64,000 nt of DNA from Roseibium sp. Sym1 (GCF_027359675.1 NZ_CP114786.1:5678501-5742500); one strand, 5' to 3'; shown: positions 25,816 through 34,993, counted from the stretch's first letter. A program made the numbers and translations. The notes: a model not told the origin generated them from the sequence alone.

Positions 25816-26190
25816 TTAGCGGTATAGTCCACGCCTCTGCTGTGCCGGGACGATCACCGGAATTGGTTTCAACTCGCCTGCGAACACCTTTCGCCGCCGT
25901 CCGCCTGACCTTCCGCCGCCCCGGCCGCTTTCCCCCAGCAACATGATCGCAGAGCCGATCACGACAGATCCGAGCGTGATTACCAATGCAAAGGCGAGCA
26001 TGACGACCGGCAGGACGGGATTCTCCGAGGACAGCACGAGCACCCTGAGATTTCCGATATTGGCCGCGAAAATACCGCCCATCACGAGACCGGCGATGCC
26101 AATGCCAGCAAGGCCGTTGATCACCAGGAGCCTGAACAGAGGATCCTTCGGCAGAGCCATGCGATACAAACGGTTTTTCGGTTTGGCCAT
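25816..26190 (-). CDS. hypothetical two-helix membrane protein
   Basis: From the ATG following GGGAGGGCC the product is 124 residues, starting MAKPKNRLYRMALPKDPLFR. It has two hydrophobic segments (about 20-41 LLVINGLAGIGIAGLVMGGIF and 55-81 VLPVVMLAFALVITLGSVVIG). A Gly/Arg-rich cytoplasmic tail follows (GRGGGRSGGRRRK). The layout resembles small conserved inner-membrane proteins of Hyphomicrobiales, but no named family is recognised. It converges on the 49-residue gene. Confidence 0.7.
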   Translation of the reverse strand: MAKPKNRLYRMALPKDPLFRLLVINGLAGIGIAGLVMGGIFAANIGNLRVLVLSSENPVLPVVMLAFALVITLGSVVIGSAIMLLGESGRGGGRSGGRRRKVFAGELKPIPVIVPAQQRRGLYR

Positions 26191-26372
26191 CCGGCCCTCC
26201 CCTGACGATAAGTGCGACAATAGCCGGACCAGCCTAGACCTGTTTCCGCCAACCCAACAACCTGTCAATTAAACGGGTAATCCATTGCGAATTGAAAGAT
26301 GAGATTCTGTTCATCAATTGAAAAATTTTGTGCAACGCACTCTTGATCTATACCGACACTATATATATTTGT

Positions 26373-26384
26373 TCGATATATCGA
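26373..26384. promoter_or_regulatory. candidate PadR operator (TCGATATATCGA palindrome)
   Basis: A perfect 12-base palindrome in an AT-rich stretch about 105 bases before the PadR-family gene. PadR regulators usually bind dyads in their own promoter and in those of adjacent transport genes. The location supports autoregulation of the efflux locus; binding is inferred. Confidence 0.45.
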
Positions 26385-26488
26385 CCCAGCATATGACACT
26401 TCTGACAATGCCCCCTTGCGCAAATATGCTCGCGCGGGCGTTGGAGAAGCCGGTCACGCCGGAAGGACGCTTCCGGCCGGAGACACCG

Positions 26489-27046
26489 ATGAGCGTACGA
26501 AGCCTTTGCCTAGCGATCCTGTCCTTCGGGGATGCCACCGGATACGAGATCCGTAAGGAATCCACCGAGGGGCGCTTCAGCTATTTCGAAGACGCCAGTT
26601 TCGGATCGATCTACCCCGCGCTTGCGCGGCTGGAAGCCGAAGGCATGGTCACCGTGCGCGAAGAACCCCAGGCGGGTAAACCCGCGCGCAAGGTCTATTC
26701 GATCACGGAAGCCGGCCGGACCGAGTTCATCAGTTCCCTGTGCGAACCTCAGGCACCCGACACCTTCAAATCCCCTTTCCTCCTGATTGCGCTCAATGCG
26801 GCACAGCTGCCCCCCGACGTCATTCGCCGGGCGCTGGAACGCCGCAAGGCCCAGGTGCAGGAAGAGCTGCGCCTGCTCACGGATTGCGAACAGCAACAGC
26901 AATGTTCGCATCCCGGGTCCAGCTGGACCCGGGAATACGGCATAGCCTGCATGAAATTTACCCTCGCCCATCTGGAAGAGCACGGCGAGGCCCTGATCAA
27001 GATCGCCGAAGACGCGGCCCGCCCCCTCCCGGCGGCCGCCGAGTAG
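26489..27046 (+). CDS. PadR-family transcriptional regulator
   Basis: Winged-helix repressor, likely controlling the efflux pump that follows. The start after CCGGAG gives 185 residues beginning MSVRSLCLAILSFGDATGYEIRK, the hallmark PadR N-terminus. SIYPALARLEAEGMV is the recognition helix, followed by the wing RKVYSITEAGR. The C-terminal helical domain (VIRRALERRKAQVQEELRLL) mediates dimerisation in the family. An upstream in-frame ATG would add 57 non-PadR residues and is rejected. The pump adaptor gene starts 27 bases after its stop. The inducer is unknown. Confidence 0.9.
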   Translation: MSVRSLCLAILSFGDATGYEIRKESTEGRFSYFEDASFGSIYPALARLEAEGMVTVREEPQAGKPARKVYSITEAGRTEFISSLCEPQAPDTFKSPFLLIALNAAQLPPDVIRRALERRKAQVQEELRLLTDCEQQQQCSHPGSSWTREYGIACMKFTLAHLEEHGEALIKIAEDAARPLPAAAE

Positions 27047-27073
27047 GCCTGACGTTTCTTGGAGTTTGACAGA

Positions 27074-28177
27074 ATGCGCGTGAAATTTTCCTACATCCTG
27101 GCCGCCGGCCTCGCAGCCGGCATCGGCTTCTGGATGTACAGCGGCACCACCGTGATCGGCGGTGTCGGCGACAGTGAACATGCCACTCCGCCGCCGGCCT
27201 TGCGTGTCAGCGAGGCCGCCAAGGAAGCCTTCCGGGTCCAGGTAAGGCGTCTTGTGGCGCAGGATCGCCAGGCTGTTCTCGAGGTCCGGGGCCGGACAGA
27301 GGCCGAAGCCAAGGTCGCCGTGCGCTCCCAGACCACCGACGATGTCATCGAACGCCCGGCGCGCGAAGGCGCGAAGGTCGCGGCCGGAGACGTTTTGTGC
27401 GTGCTGGATAAAGGCACGCGCGAGGCGAGCATCCTGGAAGCCAAGGCCGCGCTGGCGCAGGCCGAACTCGATCATGAAGCGGCGACCAAGCTGAACAGCA
27501 AGGGCTTCACGGCCCAGACCCGTGTGGCCGCCCTGCAGGCACAGCTTGATGCCGCCAAGGCCCGCCTGAAGGAAGCCGAGGCCGAACTGCAACGGACCAT
27601 CATCCGGTCGCCGATCGACGGGGTCATCGAAAGCCCGATGGCCGATGTCGGTGCTCAGCTCAACAACGGCGGCATTTGCGCCACCGTGGTCAATTCAGAT
27701 CCGATGATCGCCATCGGGCAGGTTTCGGAACTGAGCATCGGCCAGATTTCGCTCGAGATGCCGGCCAAGGTGAAGCTGATCACGGGTGAAACCCTCGAGG
27801 GCAAGGTGCGCTACATCTCGCCGTCCGCAAATCCGGACACACGCACCTTCCGCATCGAGATCGAGCTGCCGAACCCGGACGGCAAGGCACGCGATGGCGT
27901 CACGGCGGTCACCATGCTGCCGCTGCCGTCGGAGAAAGCCCACAAGATCTCGCCCGCGATCCTGACGCTGAACGATGCCGGTCAGGTCGGCATCCGCGCC
28001 GTGGACAAGAACAACAAGACCGTTTTCTACCCGGTCAAGGTGCTGGGCGGCGAACAGGACGGAATGTGGATCGGCGGGCTGCCGGAAGAAGTGGTCGCCA
28101 TCACCGTTGGGCAGGAATACGTCTCGGATGGGGAACTGGTTGAACCGGTCTACGAGACGGCAGAGGTGAGCCAATGA
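27074..28177 (+). CDS. RND efflux membrane-fusion (adaptor) protein
   Basis: Periplasmic adaptor linking an RND pump to an outer-membrane channel. The 367-residue protein has an N-terminal hydrophobic anchor or signal (about 8-24), then a lipoyl half-domain (RSQTTDDVIERPAREGAKVAAGDVLCVLD). A coiled-coil hairpin (EASILEAKAALAQAELDHEAATKL through AKARLKEAEAEL) and the second lipoyl half (IIRSPIDGVIESPMADVG) follow. Its stop overlaps the RND gene start (ATGA). No outer-membrane TolC-type gene is adjacent, so a remote one is probably used. Confidence 0.93.
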   Translation: MRVKFSYILAAGLAAGIGFWMYSGTTVIGGVGDSEHATPPPALRVSEAAKEAFRVQVRRLVAQDRQAVLEVRGRTEAEAKVAVRSQTTDDVIERPAREGAKVAAGDVLCVLDKGTREASILEAKAALAQAELDHEAATKLNSKGFTAQTRVAALQAQLDAAKARLKEAEAELQRTIIRSPIDGVIESPMADVGAQLNNGGICATVVNSDPMIAIGQVSELSIGQISLEMPAKVKLITGETLEGKVRYISPSANPDTRTFRIEIELPNPDGKARDGVTAVTMLPLPSEKAHKISPAILTLNDAGQVGIRAVDKNNKTVFYPVKVLGGEQDGMWIGGLPEEVVAITVGQEYVSDGELVEPVYETAEVSQ

Positions 28178-31100
28178 TTGATATGCTCGAAGGCGTCCTG
28201 CGGCGCCCGAAAACGATTTTTGTGCTGATGCTGGCGCTGATCGTCGCCGGTGTCGCGACATATATTTCCATTCCCAAGGAAGCCAGCCCCGACATCGACC
28301 TGCCGATCTTCTACATTTCGGTGACGCAGCAGGGCATTTCTCCGGAAGATTCCGAGCGCCTGCTGGTGCGGCCGATGGAAACGGAGCTGCGCGGCCTGGA
28401 CGGCCTGAAGGAGATCACCGCGATCGCCTCGGAAAGCCACGCCGGTATCGTTCTGGAATTCGACATCTCGTTCGACAAGGACGAGGCGCTGGCGGATGTG
28501 CGCGACAAGGTCGACCAGGCGAAGAGCAAGCTTCCGGACGAGGCCGAGGAGCCGACGATCACGGAGATGAACTTCGCGCTCGCGCCGACGATGATCGTCG
28601 CCCTGTCCGGCAACGTGCCGGAACGCACACTCTACCAGCATGCACGACGCCTGAAGGACGAAATCGAGGCGATTGATAGCGTGCGCTCGGCCGATCTGAC
28701 CGGTCACCGCGAAGAGCTGCTCGAGGTGCTGATCGACACGGAACGGCTGGAGTCCTATGCCATCACCCAGCAGGAGCTGCTCAACACGCTCCAGCTCAAC
28801 AACCAGCTGGTGCCGGCCGGTTTCATCGATGGCGGCAAGGGACGGTTCAACGTCAAGGTTCCCGGCCTCGTCGAGACCGTCGAGGATGTCTACTCCCTGC
28901 CGCTAAAGCAGAGCGGCGAAGGCGTTGTCACACTGGCTGACGTGTCGGAGATCCGCCGCACATTCAAGGACGCCAACGCCTATACGCGCGTCAATGGCAA
29001 TCCGGCGATTGCGCTCCAGGTGGTCAAGCGCATCGGCACCAACATCATCGAGAACAACGCCGCAGTGCGCGCGGTCGTCGAGAATGCCTCGAAGGACTGG
29101 CCGGAGACGATCCGCGTCGACATGATGCTGGACCAGTCCAACAACATCTACGAGGTTCTGGGCTCGCTGCAGTCCTCGATCCTGACCGCGATCTTCCTGG
29201 TGATGATCCTTGTGCTGGCCGCGCTCGGCCTGCGCTCGGCCCTGCTGGTCGGCCTGGCGATCCCGACCTCCTTCATGGTCGGCTTCCTGATCCTCGGCGG
29301 CATCGGCCAGACGGTCAACAACATGGTCATGTTCGGCCTCGTGCTCACCGTCGGCCTGCTCGTCGACGGCGCCATCGTGATGACCGAATATGCCGACCGC
29401 AAAATCCACGAGGGCATGAAGGACCGCGAGGCCTATATCCGAGCCGCGCGGCTGATGTTCTGGCCGATCGTCTCGTCCACGGCGACGACGCTGGTCGCGT
29501 TCCTGCCGATGCTGCTGTGGCCGGGTGTCGCCGGCGAGTTCATGAGCTATCTGCCGATCATGGTGATCATCGTCCTGAGCGCCTCGCTGTTCACGGCGAT
29601 GGTGTTCCTGCCGGTGACCGGCGGCATCTTCGCGCAGATGTCGCACTGGATGAGCCGGCACGCGGCACTGTTAATGGCGCTTGTGGTTGCCCTGACCTTC
29701 GCCGTGGTCGTCGGGGCCGGTCCGTTCGTTCCCGCAGCGCTTGCCGGCATCGTTCCGGCGGCCGCAATCATTCCGGCCACGGTGCTCGTGGCAATCACCA
29801 TATTCCTGGTGACCGGCTACAGTGCCTATCGCGTCCTGCGCCCGTTCGTGCGCTGGTCGCAGGCCCGCGCCGCGATACGGGCCGAAAAGGAACGCGCCGA
29901 AGCAGCCGCACTCTCCGGAACGGAAGCCTTCGACGTCAAAAAGGTCAGCGGCTTCACCGGAATTTATGTCCGGGTCCTGAAGCTGTTCGCCGGCAATCCG
30001 GTGGGCAATGTCGCCGCCATCCTGCTGCTGGTCGGAACCTGCGGTGCGATCTTTGTCAGTTTCGCGTCCAATCCGACCGGTGTCGAATTCTTCATCGAGG
30101 AAGAACCCGAGCAGGCGGTCGTGCTGGTCTCCGGGCGGGGCAACATGTCCGCCGCCGAGGCGCGCGACCTGGTGGTCCAGGTCGAAGACAAGCTCATGAC
30201 GATCCCGGGTGTCGACAACGTCATCACCAACGCGTTCACGCCCGGCGGGTCGTCCGGAGGTCCGTCCGTTGGCGACGTTCAGGACAAGCCGGCCGATGTC
30301 ATGGGCGAGATCAATATCGAGCTCGCGGATTTCTGCTGCCGGCGCGTGGCCAAGGAAATCTTCGCCGATATCCGCGCCGCGACGTCCGACATCCCGGGCA
30401 TCAAGGTGGAAACCCGCAAGATCGAAGGCGGTCCGCCCACCGGCAAGGATGTGCAGCTGGAAATCAAGTCGACCGACTATGACGACATGGTCGCCGCGGT
30501 TGCCCGCGTCCGTGCCCATATCGACGGCATGGAAACGCTGGTCGACCAGGAAGACGACCGTCCCCTGCCCGGCATCGAATGGCAGATCTCCATCGACCGG
30601 GAACAGGCAGGCCGCTACAAGGCGCATATCGCCTCCGTCGGCAACATGGTCCAGCTGGTCACCAACGGTGTCCTGATCGGCACCTACCGGCCCGGCGACA
30701 GCGAGGACGAGGTAGATATCCGTGTCCGCCTTCCTGAGAACGAGCGCACCATCGACCGTTTCGACCAACTGCGCTTGCAGACGGACCTGGGCCTGGTGCC
30801 GATGGCGAATTTCGTCAGCCGCGAACCGTCCCAGAAGGTCTCGGAAATCGTTCGCCGTGACGGTTTCTACTCCATGTATGTCAAGGCGGGCGTCAATCCG
30901 GAAAGCGGGTCCAACCCGACGGAACAGGTTGCCGAGGTCCAGAAATGGCTCGACAGCCAGGAATGGCCGTCCAACGTCTTCCTGAAGTTCCGCGGCGCGG
31001 ACGAGGATCAGCAGGAATCGTTCGAATTCCTGATGAAGGCCATGGTCGCCTCGCTGTTCCTGATGTTCCTGATCCTGCTGACGCAGTTCAACTCGTTCTA

Positions 31101-31743
31101 CCAGACCTTCCTGACGCTCTCGACGGTGGTCCTGTCGGCGTTCGGCGTGCTGCTCGGCATGCTGCTGACCAACCAGCCGTTCTCGATCATCATGACCGGG
31201 ACCGGGGTGGTGGCGCTGGCCGGGATCGTGGTGAACAACGCGATCGTCCTGATCGACACCTACAACCGGTTCCTGCATGACGGCCTTGAACCGCTGGACG
31301 CGATCCTGAAAACCTCCGCCCAGCGTATCCGGCCGATCCTGCTGACCACGATCACGACCATTGCCGGTCTGGTTCCGATGGCCACCATGATCAATTTCGA
31401 TTTCTTCAATCAGGTGGTCACCTATGGCGGCATCACGGCCGTCTGGTGGGTACAGCTTGCCACAGCCGTGATTTCGGGTCTTGCCTTCTCGACCTTGCTG
31501 ACGCTGTTGATGATCCCGGTCATGATCGCGCTGCCGAGCGTCTGGTCAAAGTCCTTCTGGAGCGTGGTCGGATACTTCCGGCACACACCGGCCGTTGCCA
31601 TGGGAACTGCGGGAGACCAGGACGCCCAATGGACCGACCCGCAACAGGAACAGGAGCGCCCGGCGGCCAAGGTGGTTTCGATGCCAAAGCCGTCGGTGCC
31701 CAAAGCCCCCCCGCAGGAGGAACTGCCGCACGCCGCGGAATGA
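28174..31743 (+). CDS. RND-family efflux transporter
   Basis: Proton-driven inner-membrane pump of 1189 residues, translationally coupled to the adaptor gene. It shows the usual two-fold layout: TM1, a large periplasmic domain, TM2-6, TM7, a second periplasmic domain and TM8-12. In TM4 the motif is GLLVDGAIV, with one acidic residue where AcrB has two (VDDAIV), as in several non-AcrB subfamilies. Between TM6 and TM7 (about residues 497-553) are two extra strongly hydrophobic stretches not found in AcrB-type pumps. The C-terminus is a Pro/Gln-rich tail. Substrates are unknown. Confidence 0.95.
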   Translation: MIDMLEGVLRRPKTIFVLMLALIVAGVATYISIPKEASPDIDLPIFYISVTQQGISPEDSERLLVRPMETELRGLDGLKEITAIASESHAGIVLEFDISFDKDEALADVRDKVDQAKSKLPDEAEEPTITEMNFALAPTMIVALSGNVPERTLYQHARRLKDEIEAIDSVRSADLTGHREELLEVLIDTERLESYAITQQELLNTLQLNNQLVPAGFIDGGKGRFNVKVPGLVETVEDVYSLPLKQSGEGVVTLADVSEIRRTFKDANAYTRVNGNPAIALQVVKRIGTNIIENNAAVRAVVENASKDWPETIRVDMMLDQSNNIYEVLGSLQSSILTAIFLVMILVLAALGLRSALLVGLAIPTSFMVGFLILGGIGQTVNNMVMFGLVLTVGLLVDGAIVMTEYADRKIHEGMKDREAYIRAARLMFWPIVSSTATTLVAFLPMLLWPGVAGEFMSYLPIMVIIVLSASLFTAMVFLPVTGGIFAQMSHWMSRHAALLMALVVALTFAVVVGAGPFVPAALAGIVPAAAIIPATVLVAITIFLVTGYSAYRVLRPFVRWSQARAAIRAEKERAEAAALSGTEAFDVKKVSGFTGIYVRVLKLFAGNPVGNVAAILLLVGTCGAIFVSFASNPTGVEFFIEEEPEQAVVLVSGRGNMSAAEARDLVVQVEDKLMTIPGVDNVITNAFTPGGSSGGPSVGDVQDKPADVMGEINIELADFCCRRVAKEIFADIRAATSDIPGIKVETRKIEGGPPTGKDVQLEIKSTDYDDMVAAVARVRAHIDGMETLVDQEDDRPLPGIEWQISIDREQAGRYKAHIASVGNMVQLVTNGVLIGTYRPGDSEDEVDIRVRLPENERTIDRFDQLRLQTDLGLVPMANFVSREPSQKVSEIVRRDGFYSMYVKAGVNPESGSNPTEQVAEVQKWLDSQEWPSNVFLKFRGADEDQQESFEFLMKAMVASLFLMFLILLTQFNSFYQTFLTLSTVVLSAFGVLLGMLLTNQPFSIIMTGTGVVALAGIVVNNAIVLIDTYNRFLHDGLEPLDAILKTSAQRIRPILLTTITTIAGLVPMATMINFDFFNQVVTYGGITAVWWVQLATAVISGLAFSTLLTLLMIPVMIALPSVWSKSFWSVVGYFRHTPAVAMGTAGDQDAQWTDPQQEQERPAAKVVSMPKPSVPKAPPQEELPHAAE

Positions 31744-31763
31744 GTTTCCATTCCTCCAACAAG

Positions 31764-31789
31764 AGGCCGCCGTTTTCGGCGGCCTTTTT
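31764..31789 (+). terminator. rho-independent terminator after RND gene
   Basis: A 9-base perfect stem AGGCCGCCG/CGGCGGCCT with loop TTTT is followed by T residues, 20 bases past the stop codon. It ends the PadR-adaptor-pump transcript. Confidence 0.92.
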
Positions 31790-31848
31790 GTTTGGGTGCA
31801 GCATCCAAAAGTCCACCTTTTCAAAAAGAGTTCGGCTACCCACTGAGG

Positions 31849-31994
31849 TCATCCCGGCCTTGAGCCGGGACCCAATCCACGTCTCAGCTGGCTTGATCTG
31901 CCGGATTGGGCCGAAGGTTTCCACACCACCCTGCCTCCATCATCTGCTCTGGAAACGAGTGGGTCCCCGATCGCGCTTCGCTTGTCGGGGATGA
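31849..31994. repeat. REP/MITE-like intergenic element with GTCATCC ends
   Basis: This 146-base intergenic segment begins GTCATCC and ends GGATGAC, its inverted complement. Inside are a hairpin TCCCGGC/GCCGGGA (31852-31870) and a second TCCCCGA/TCGGGGA stem near the right end. Elements of this type are scattered through alphaproteobacterial genomes. It occupies most of the gap between the pump terminator and the MarR-GNAT gene and shows no coding sign. Confidence 0.6.
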
Positions 31995-32102
31995 CACGAG
32001 GTGTTTGACGCGCCTTATCACCACTCCGAACAGGATTACGTCATCCGCCCTGCCCTACCGGGAAGACATTTTGTTTTGCATCCCCCTTGGCACTCCACAC
32101 CG

Positions 32103-32139
32103 AAACTCATATAGTTGCATTATACAACTATATGAGTTT
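32103..32139. promoter_or_regulatory. 37-base palindrome, probable MarR autoregulatory operator
   Basis: Perfect 15-base arms (32103-32117 and 32125-32139) flank the 7-base spacer CATTATA, with a central AGTTG/CAACT dyad. The right arm covers one possible start codon of the MarR-GNAT gene. MarR proteins bind dyads of about this size at their own promoters, so the encoded regulator is the likely ligand. Confidence 0.75.
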
Positions 32140-32143
32140 TGAC

Positions 32144-33109
32144 ATGACCACACCCTCATCCGCCCTCGTAAACGAGATTCGAGCCGCGTCCCGCCAGATG
32201 GTCCGGGAGTTCGGTTTCCTTGACAAGGCTGTCGCCGGTACGGATCTCTCCGGTTCGGGCGTTCACGCCATCATGGAGATCGGCCTTCATCCCGGCATGA
32301 CCGCCAAGGACCTGTCGGCCAAACTGAAGCTGGAGAAATCGACTGTCAGCCGCCTGCTCAAGTCGCTCGAAACCCGCGGCGACATCGTCCAGACACGCTC
32401 CGAGACCGACGGACGCAGTTTCGGCCTGAGCCTGACGGAGGCCGGCAGGGAGACCTTCGCCAAGATCGACAGGTTCGGTGACGACCAGGCCCGCGGGGCG
32501 CTTTCCCGGATCGAGGGCGACCGCGCCGAAACGATCGCCAACTCCATGACCGCCTATGCCGAAGCCCTCGCTGAGCCTGCAGGCGGATACACCGCGCCCG
32601 TACCGCCTCAGGCCCCGGCGTTCGAGATCGTCGAAGGGTACCAGACCGGCATGATTGGCGACATTGCCGCCATGCATGGCCGCACCCATGGCCATATCGT
32701 TGGCATGGGGCCGACCTTCGAGAGCGTCGTTGGGAAGGCGATGGCCGAGTTCATGCCGAGGGTCGGCAATCAGGTAAACAACAGCTGGAGTGTCGTCGAC
32801 AGCGGCGAGGTCATCGGCTCGCTCACCATCGACGGCGAGGATCTCGGCGGCAAGATTGCCCATCTGCGCTGGTTCATCCTGTCGGAAAGCCTGCGCGGCA
32901 AGGGGCTCGGCAAGATCCTTCTGGGCAAGGCGCTGGACCATTGCGACCGGCACGGCTTTGACGAGATCCACCTGTGGACCCTGAAAGGCCTGGACGCCGC
33001 ACGCGCTCTCTACGAGAAAAACGGCTTCGTGCTGGCAGACGAGTATGTCGGCGACCAATGGGGCAAGGCGGTCACGGAGCAGATGTTCATTCGCAAGAGG
33101 CCGGTTTGA
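32144..33109 (+). CDS. MarR-type regulator fused to GNAT acetyltransferase
   Basis: A 321-residue two-domain protein. Residues about 1-145 form a MarR winged helix (GMTAKDLSAKLKLEKSTVSRLLKSLETRGDI with wing SETDGRSFGLSLTEAGR). Residues about 165-320 form a GNAT domain with the acetyl-CoA motif RGKGLGKILLGKAL and C-terminal ALYEKNGFVLADE. Such bifunctional proteins are known in proteobacteria. An ATG four codons earlier, inside the operator palindrome, is an alternative start. The acetyl acceptor and effector are unknown. It is preceded by the 37-base palindrome and likely regulates itself. Confidence 0.9.
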   Translation: MTTPSSALVNEIRAASRQMVREFGFLDKAVAGTDLSGSGVHAIMEIGLHPGMTAKDLSAKLKLEKSTVSRLLKSLETRGDIVQTRSETDGRSFGLSLTEAGRETFAKIDRFGDDQARGALSRIEGDRAETIANSMTAYAEALAEPAGGYTAPVPPQAPAFEIVEGYQTGMIGDIAAMHGRTHGHIVGMGPTFESVVGKAMAEFMPRVGNQVNNSWSVVDSGEVIGSLTIDGEDLGGKIAHLRWFILSESLRGKGLGKILLGKALDHCDRHGFDEIHLWTLKGLDAARALYEKNGFVLADEYVGDQWGKAVTEQMFIRKRPV

Positions 33110-33146
33110 TACGGGGGTTGCGTTTCGTCCGCACGTGTCTCCCCTC

Positions 33147-33267
33147 TGTTGTCAATCCGGCCAAGGCGTAGCGGAGAGCCGGGACCCGGGACTCCCGGGC
33201 ACCGGCAGCAATGCAGACAATCCGTTATGCGGGATCCCGGGTCTCCGCTTTCGCGGAGATGACAACA
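33147..33267. repeat. REP/MITE-like intergenic element with TGTTGTCA ends
   Basis: A 121-base segment whose ends TGTTGTCA and TGACAACA are exact inverted complements. It contains a CCCGGGACTCCCGGG dyad and a CTCCGC/GCGGAG hairpin near the right end. It lies between the converging MarR-GNAT and SDR genes and is related in style to the element at 31849, with which it shares CCGGGACCC blocks. Confidence 0.6.
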
Positions 33268-33283
33268 GGCCGGAAACCGCTCT

Positions 33284-34033
33284 TTACCCTTTCGAGATCG
33301 AGTTGCCGCCGTCGCACAGCATGGCTGATCCGGTGACGAACGAAGCGGCATCGGACAGCAAGAACTCGGCAGCCCGGGCGATTTCTTCCGGTTCGGCCAT
33401 GCGCTTGAGGGCATGCAGACCGGAAATATATTCGTGAAAGGCCGGATCATCGCCCGCCATTGCGGTCCTGGTCCCGCCCGGCAGCAAGGCATTCACCCGG
33501 ATGTTTTCCGGGCCGTGCTCCACGGCCAATACCTGGGTCAATCCGATCAGGCCTGCCTTCGCGGCGGCATAGGCCGCCATGCCGGGAAATCCTATCGTGT
33601 GCCCGACAAAGGACGACGTGAACACGATCGAGCCGCCGCCGCGGGCCCGCATTGCCGGGATCTGGTATTTCGCGGCCAGGAATGCGCTGTCGAGATTGGT
33701 GGCAACCACCTGGTTCCAGGTTTCCAGGCTCATGTCCGGAACCTGCCCCATCTCGCCAATCGTGCCTGCGTTGTTGAAGGCGCCGTCCAGTCCGCCGAAG
33801 GCATCAAGCGTGGCCTTGACGGAATTTTCCGAAAAACCCGTGTCGGTGACGTCCCCGACAAACAGCGCGATCCTGTTGGAGGCATTGGGCAAAGAGTCCC
33901 GGACAGCCTTCAGCCTGTCTTCACGCCGGGCTGCCAGCATGAGATTGGCCCCGGCTTCTGCCAGAATGCGCGCAGCCGCGGCGCCGATGCCGCTGCTGGC
34001 ACCGGTGATCAGTATGGTCTTTCCATGCAACAT
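33284..34033 (-). CDS. SDR-family oxidoreductase
   Basis: A 249-residue classical short-chain dehydrogenase/reductase using NAD(P). It has TGASSGIG (10-17), NNAG (FNNAGTIG), a Ser in FTSSF and the catalytic YAAAK, all intact in contrast to the SDR beside purF. The C-terminus FVTGSAMLCDGGNS is typical of the family. It follows the convergent MarR-GNAT gene across a repeat element. Substrate is unknown; many such enzymes act on sugars, sterols or acyl compounds. Confidence 0.9.
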   Translation of the reverse strand: MLHGKTILITGASSGIGAAAARILAEAGANLMLAARREDRLKAVRDSLPNASNRIALFVGDVTDTGFSENSVKATLDAFGGLDGAFNNAGTIGEMGQVPDMSLETWNQVVATNLDSAFLAAKYQIPAMRARGGGSIVFTSSFVGHTIGFPGMAAYAAAKAGLIGLTQVLAVEHGPENIRVNALLPGGTRTAMAGDDPAFHEYISGLHALKRMAEPEEIARAAEFLLSDAASFVTGSAMLCDGGNSISKG

Positions 34034-34120
34034 GGTCTGTCTCCTCGAATTGTTGAGGAGATCTAAGTGAACCAGAAAAACGGCTGCAGAAACCCGATTT
34101 GCGAGGCCGCCAGTTGGCGT

Positions 34121-34993
34121 CTACCCGCCGTGGTCCTTGTCCCGGTCGGCAAGATCGTCAAGATCGGTGTCGCATTCGTCACCGTCGTCATCGAGGCCCA
34201 TGTTCGTGTCGGCAAGGACCAGCTTGCGATGCGCACGCCAGGAAAACGGGATCGACAACAGGTAGAGCACGGCGCCGCCGGCAAGCATGCGGAACGGATA
34301 ACTGACGGTCAGCGCGACGATCAGCACCGCAAAGACGAACAGCGGCAGCACGTAGTCGCGGCGCACCCTTGTGCCGAGGGTCTTGCCCGAAAAGGTCGGC
34401 AGGCGGCTGATCAGCAGGAAGGCAATGGCAATCGTATAGGCGGCGACGAAGGCCTCGTCGGCAAACCAGTGCGGGAACAGGCCAAGGAAATCAAGATAGA
34501 GCGGCAACAGCACCGTGAGCGCACCGGCCGGTGCCGGAACGCCCGTGAAGAAACGGGATGCCCAGGCCGGCTTGTCCGGATCATCCAGCGCCACGTTGAA
34601 GCGCGCCAGGCGCAACGCCGCGGAAATGGCAAAGATCAGGCCCGCGATCCACCCCAGATTGCCTGCATCCTTCAGGATCCAGAGGTAAAGCATCAGGGCG
34701 GGCGTCACACCGAAATTGACGAAATCCGACAGGGAGTCGAGTTCCGCGCCAAAGCGCGAGGTGCCCTTCATCATCCGCGCGACCCGGCCGTCCAGTCCGT
34801 CGAGAACAGCCGCGACCAGAACGGCGCCGACCGCGAATTCCCAGCGTTCCTCGAAGGCCATGCGGACAGCGGTCAAGCCGGAGCACAGCGCCAGCAATGT
34901 CACCATGTTGGGAACGATCAGCCGGAGCGGCACCCTGCGGAAACGCGGAGGCCGGTCTTTCCTGTCCTTGACGGGATCGGGGGTCTGGGTCAC
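34121..34993 (-). CDS. pssA: CDP-diacylglycerol-serine O-phosphatidyltransferase
   Basis: Membrane enzyme making phosphatidylserine from CDP-diacylglycerol and serine, the precursor of phosphatidylethanolamine. The 290-residue protein carries the CDP-alcohol phosphotransferase motif DGLDGRVARMMKGTSRFG followed by ELDSLSD, which holds the metal-binding Asp residues. About seven hydrophobic segments follow. Its start lies eight bases after the psd stop, so the two successive enzymes of the pathway form one operon. The last ~25 residues are strongly acidic. Confidence 0.96.
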   Translation of the reverse strand: MTQTPDPVKDRKDRPPRFRRVPLRLIVPNMVTLLALCSGLTAVRMAFEERWEFAVGAVLVAAVLDGLDGRVARMMKGTSRFGAELDSLSDFVNFGVTPALMLYLWILKDAGNLGWIAGLIFAISAALRLARFNVALDDPDKPAWASRFFTGVPAPAGALTVLLPLYLDFLGLFPHWFADEAFVAAYTIAIAFLLISRLPTFSGKTLGTRVRRDYVLPLFVFAVLIVALTVSYPFRMLAGGAVLYLLSIPFSWRAHRKLVLADTNMGLDDDGDECDTDLDDLADRDKDHGG

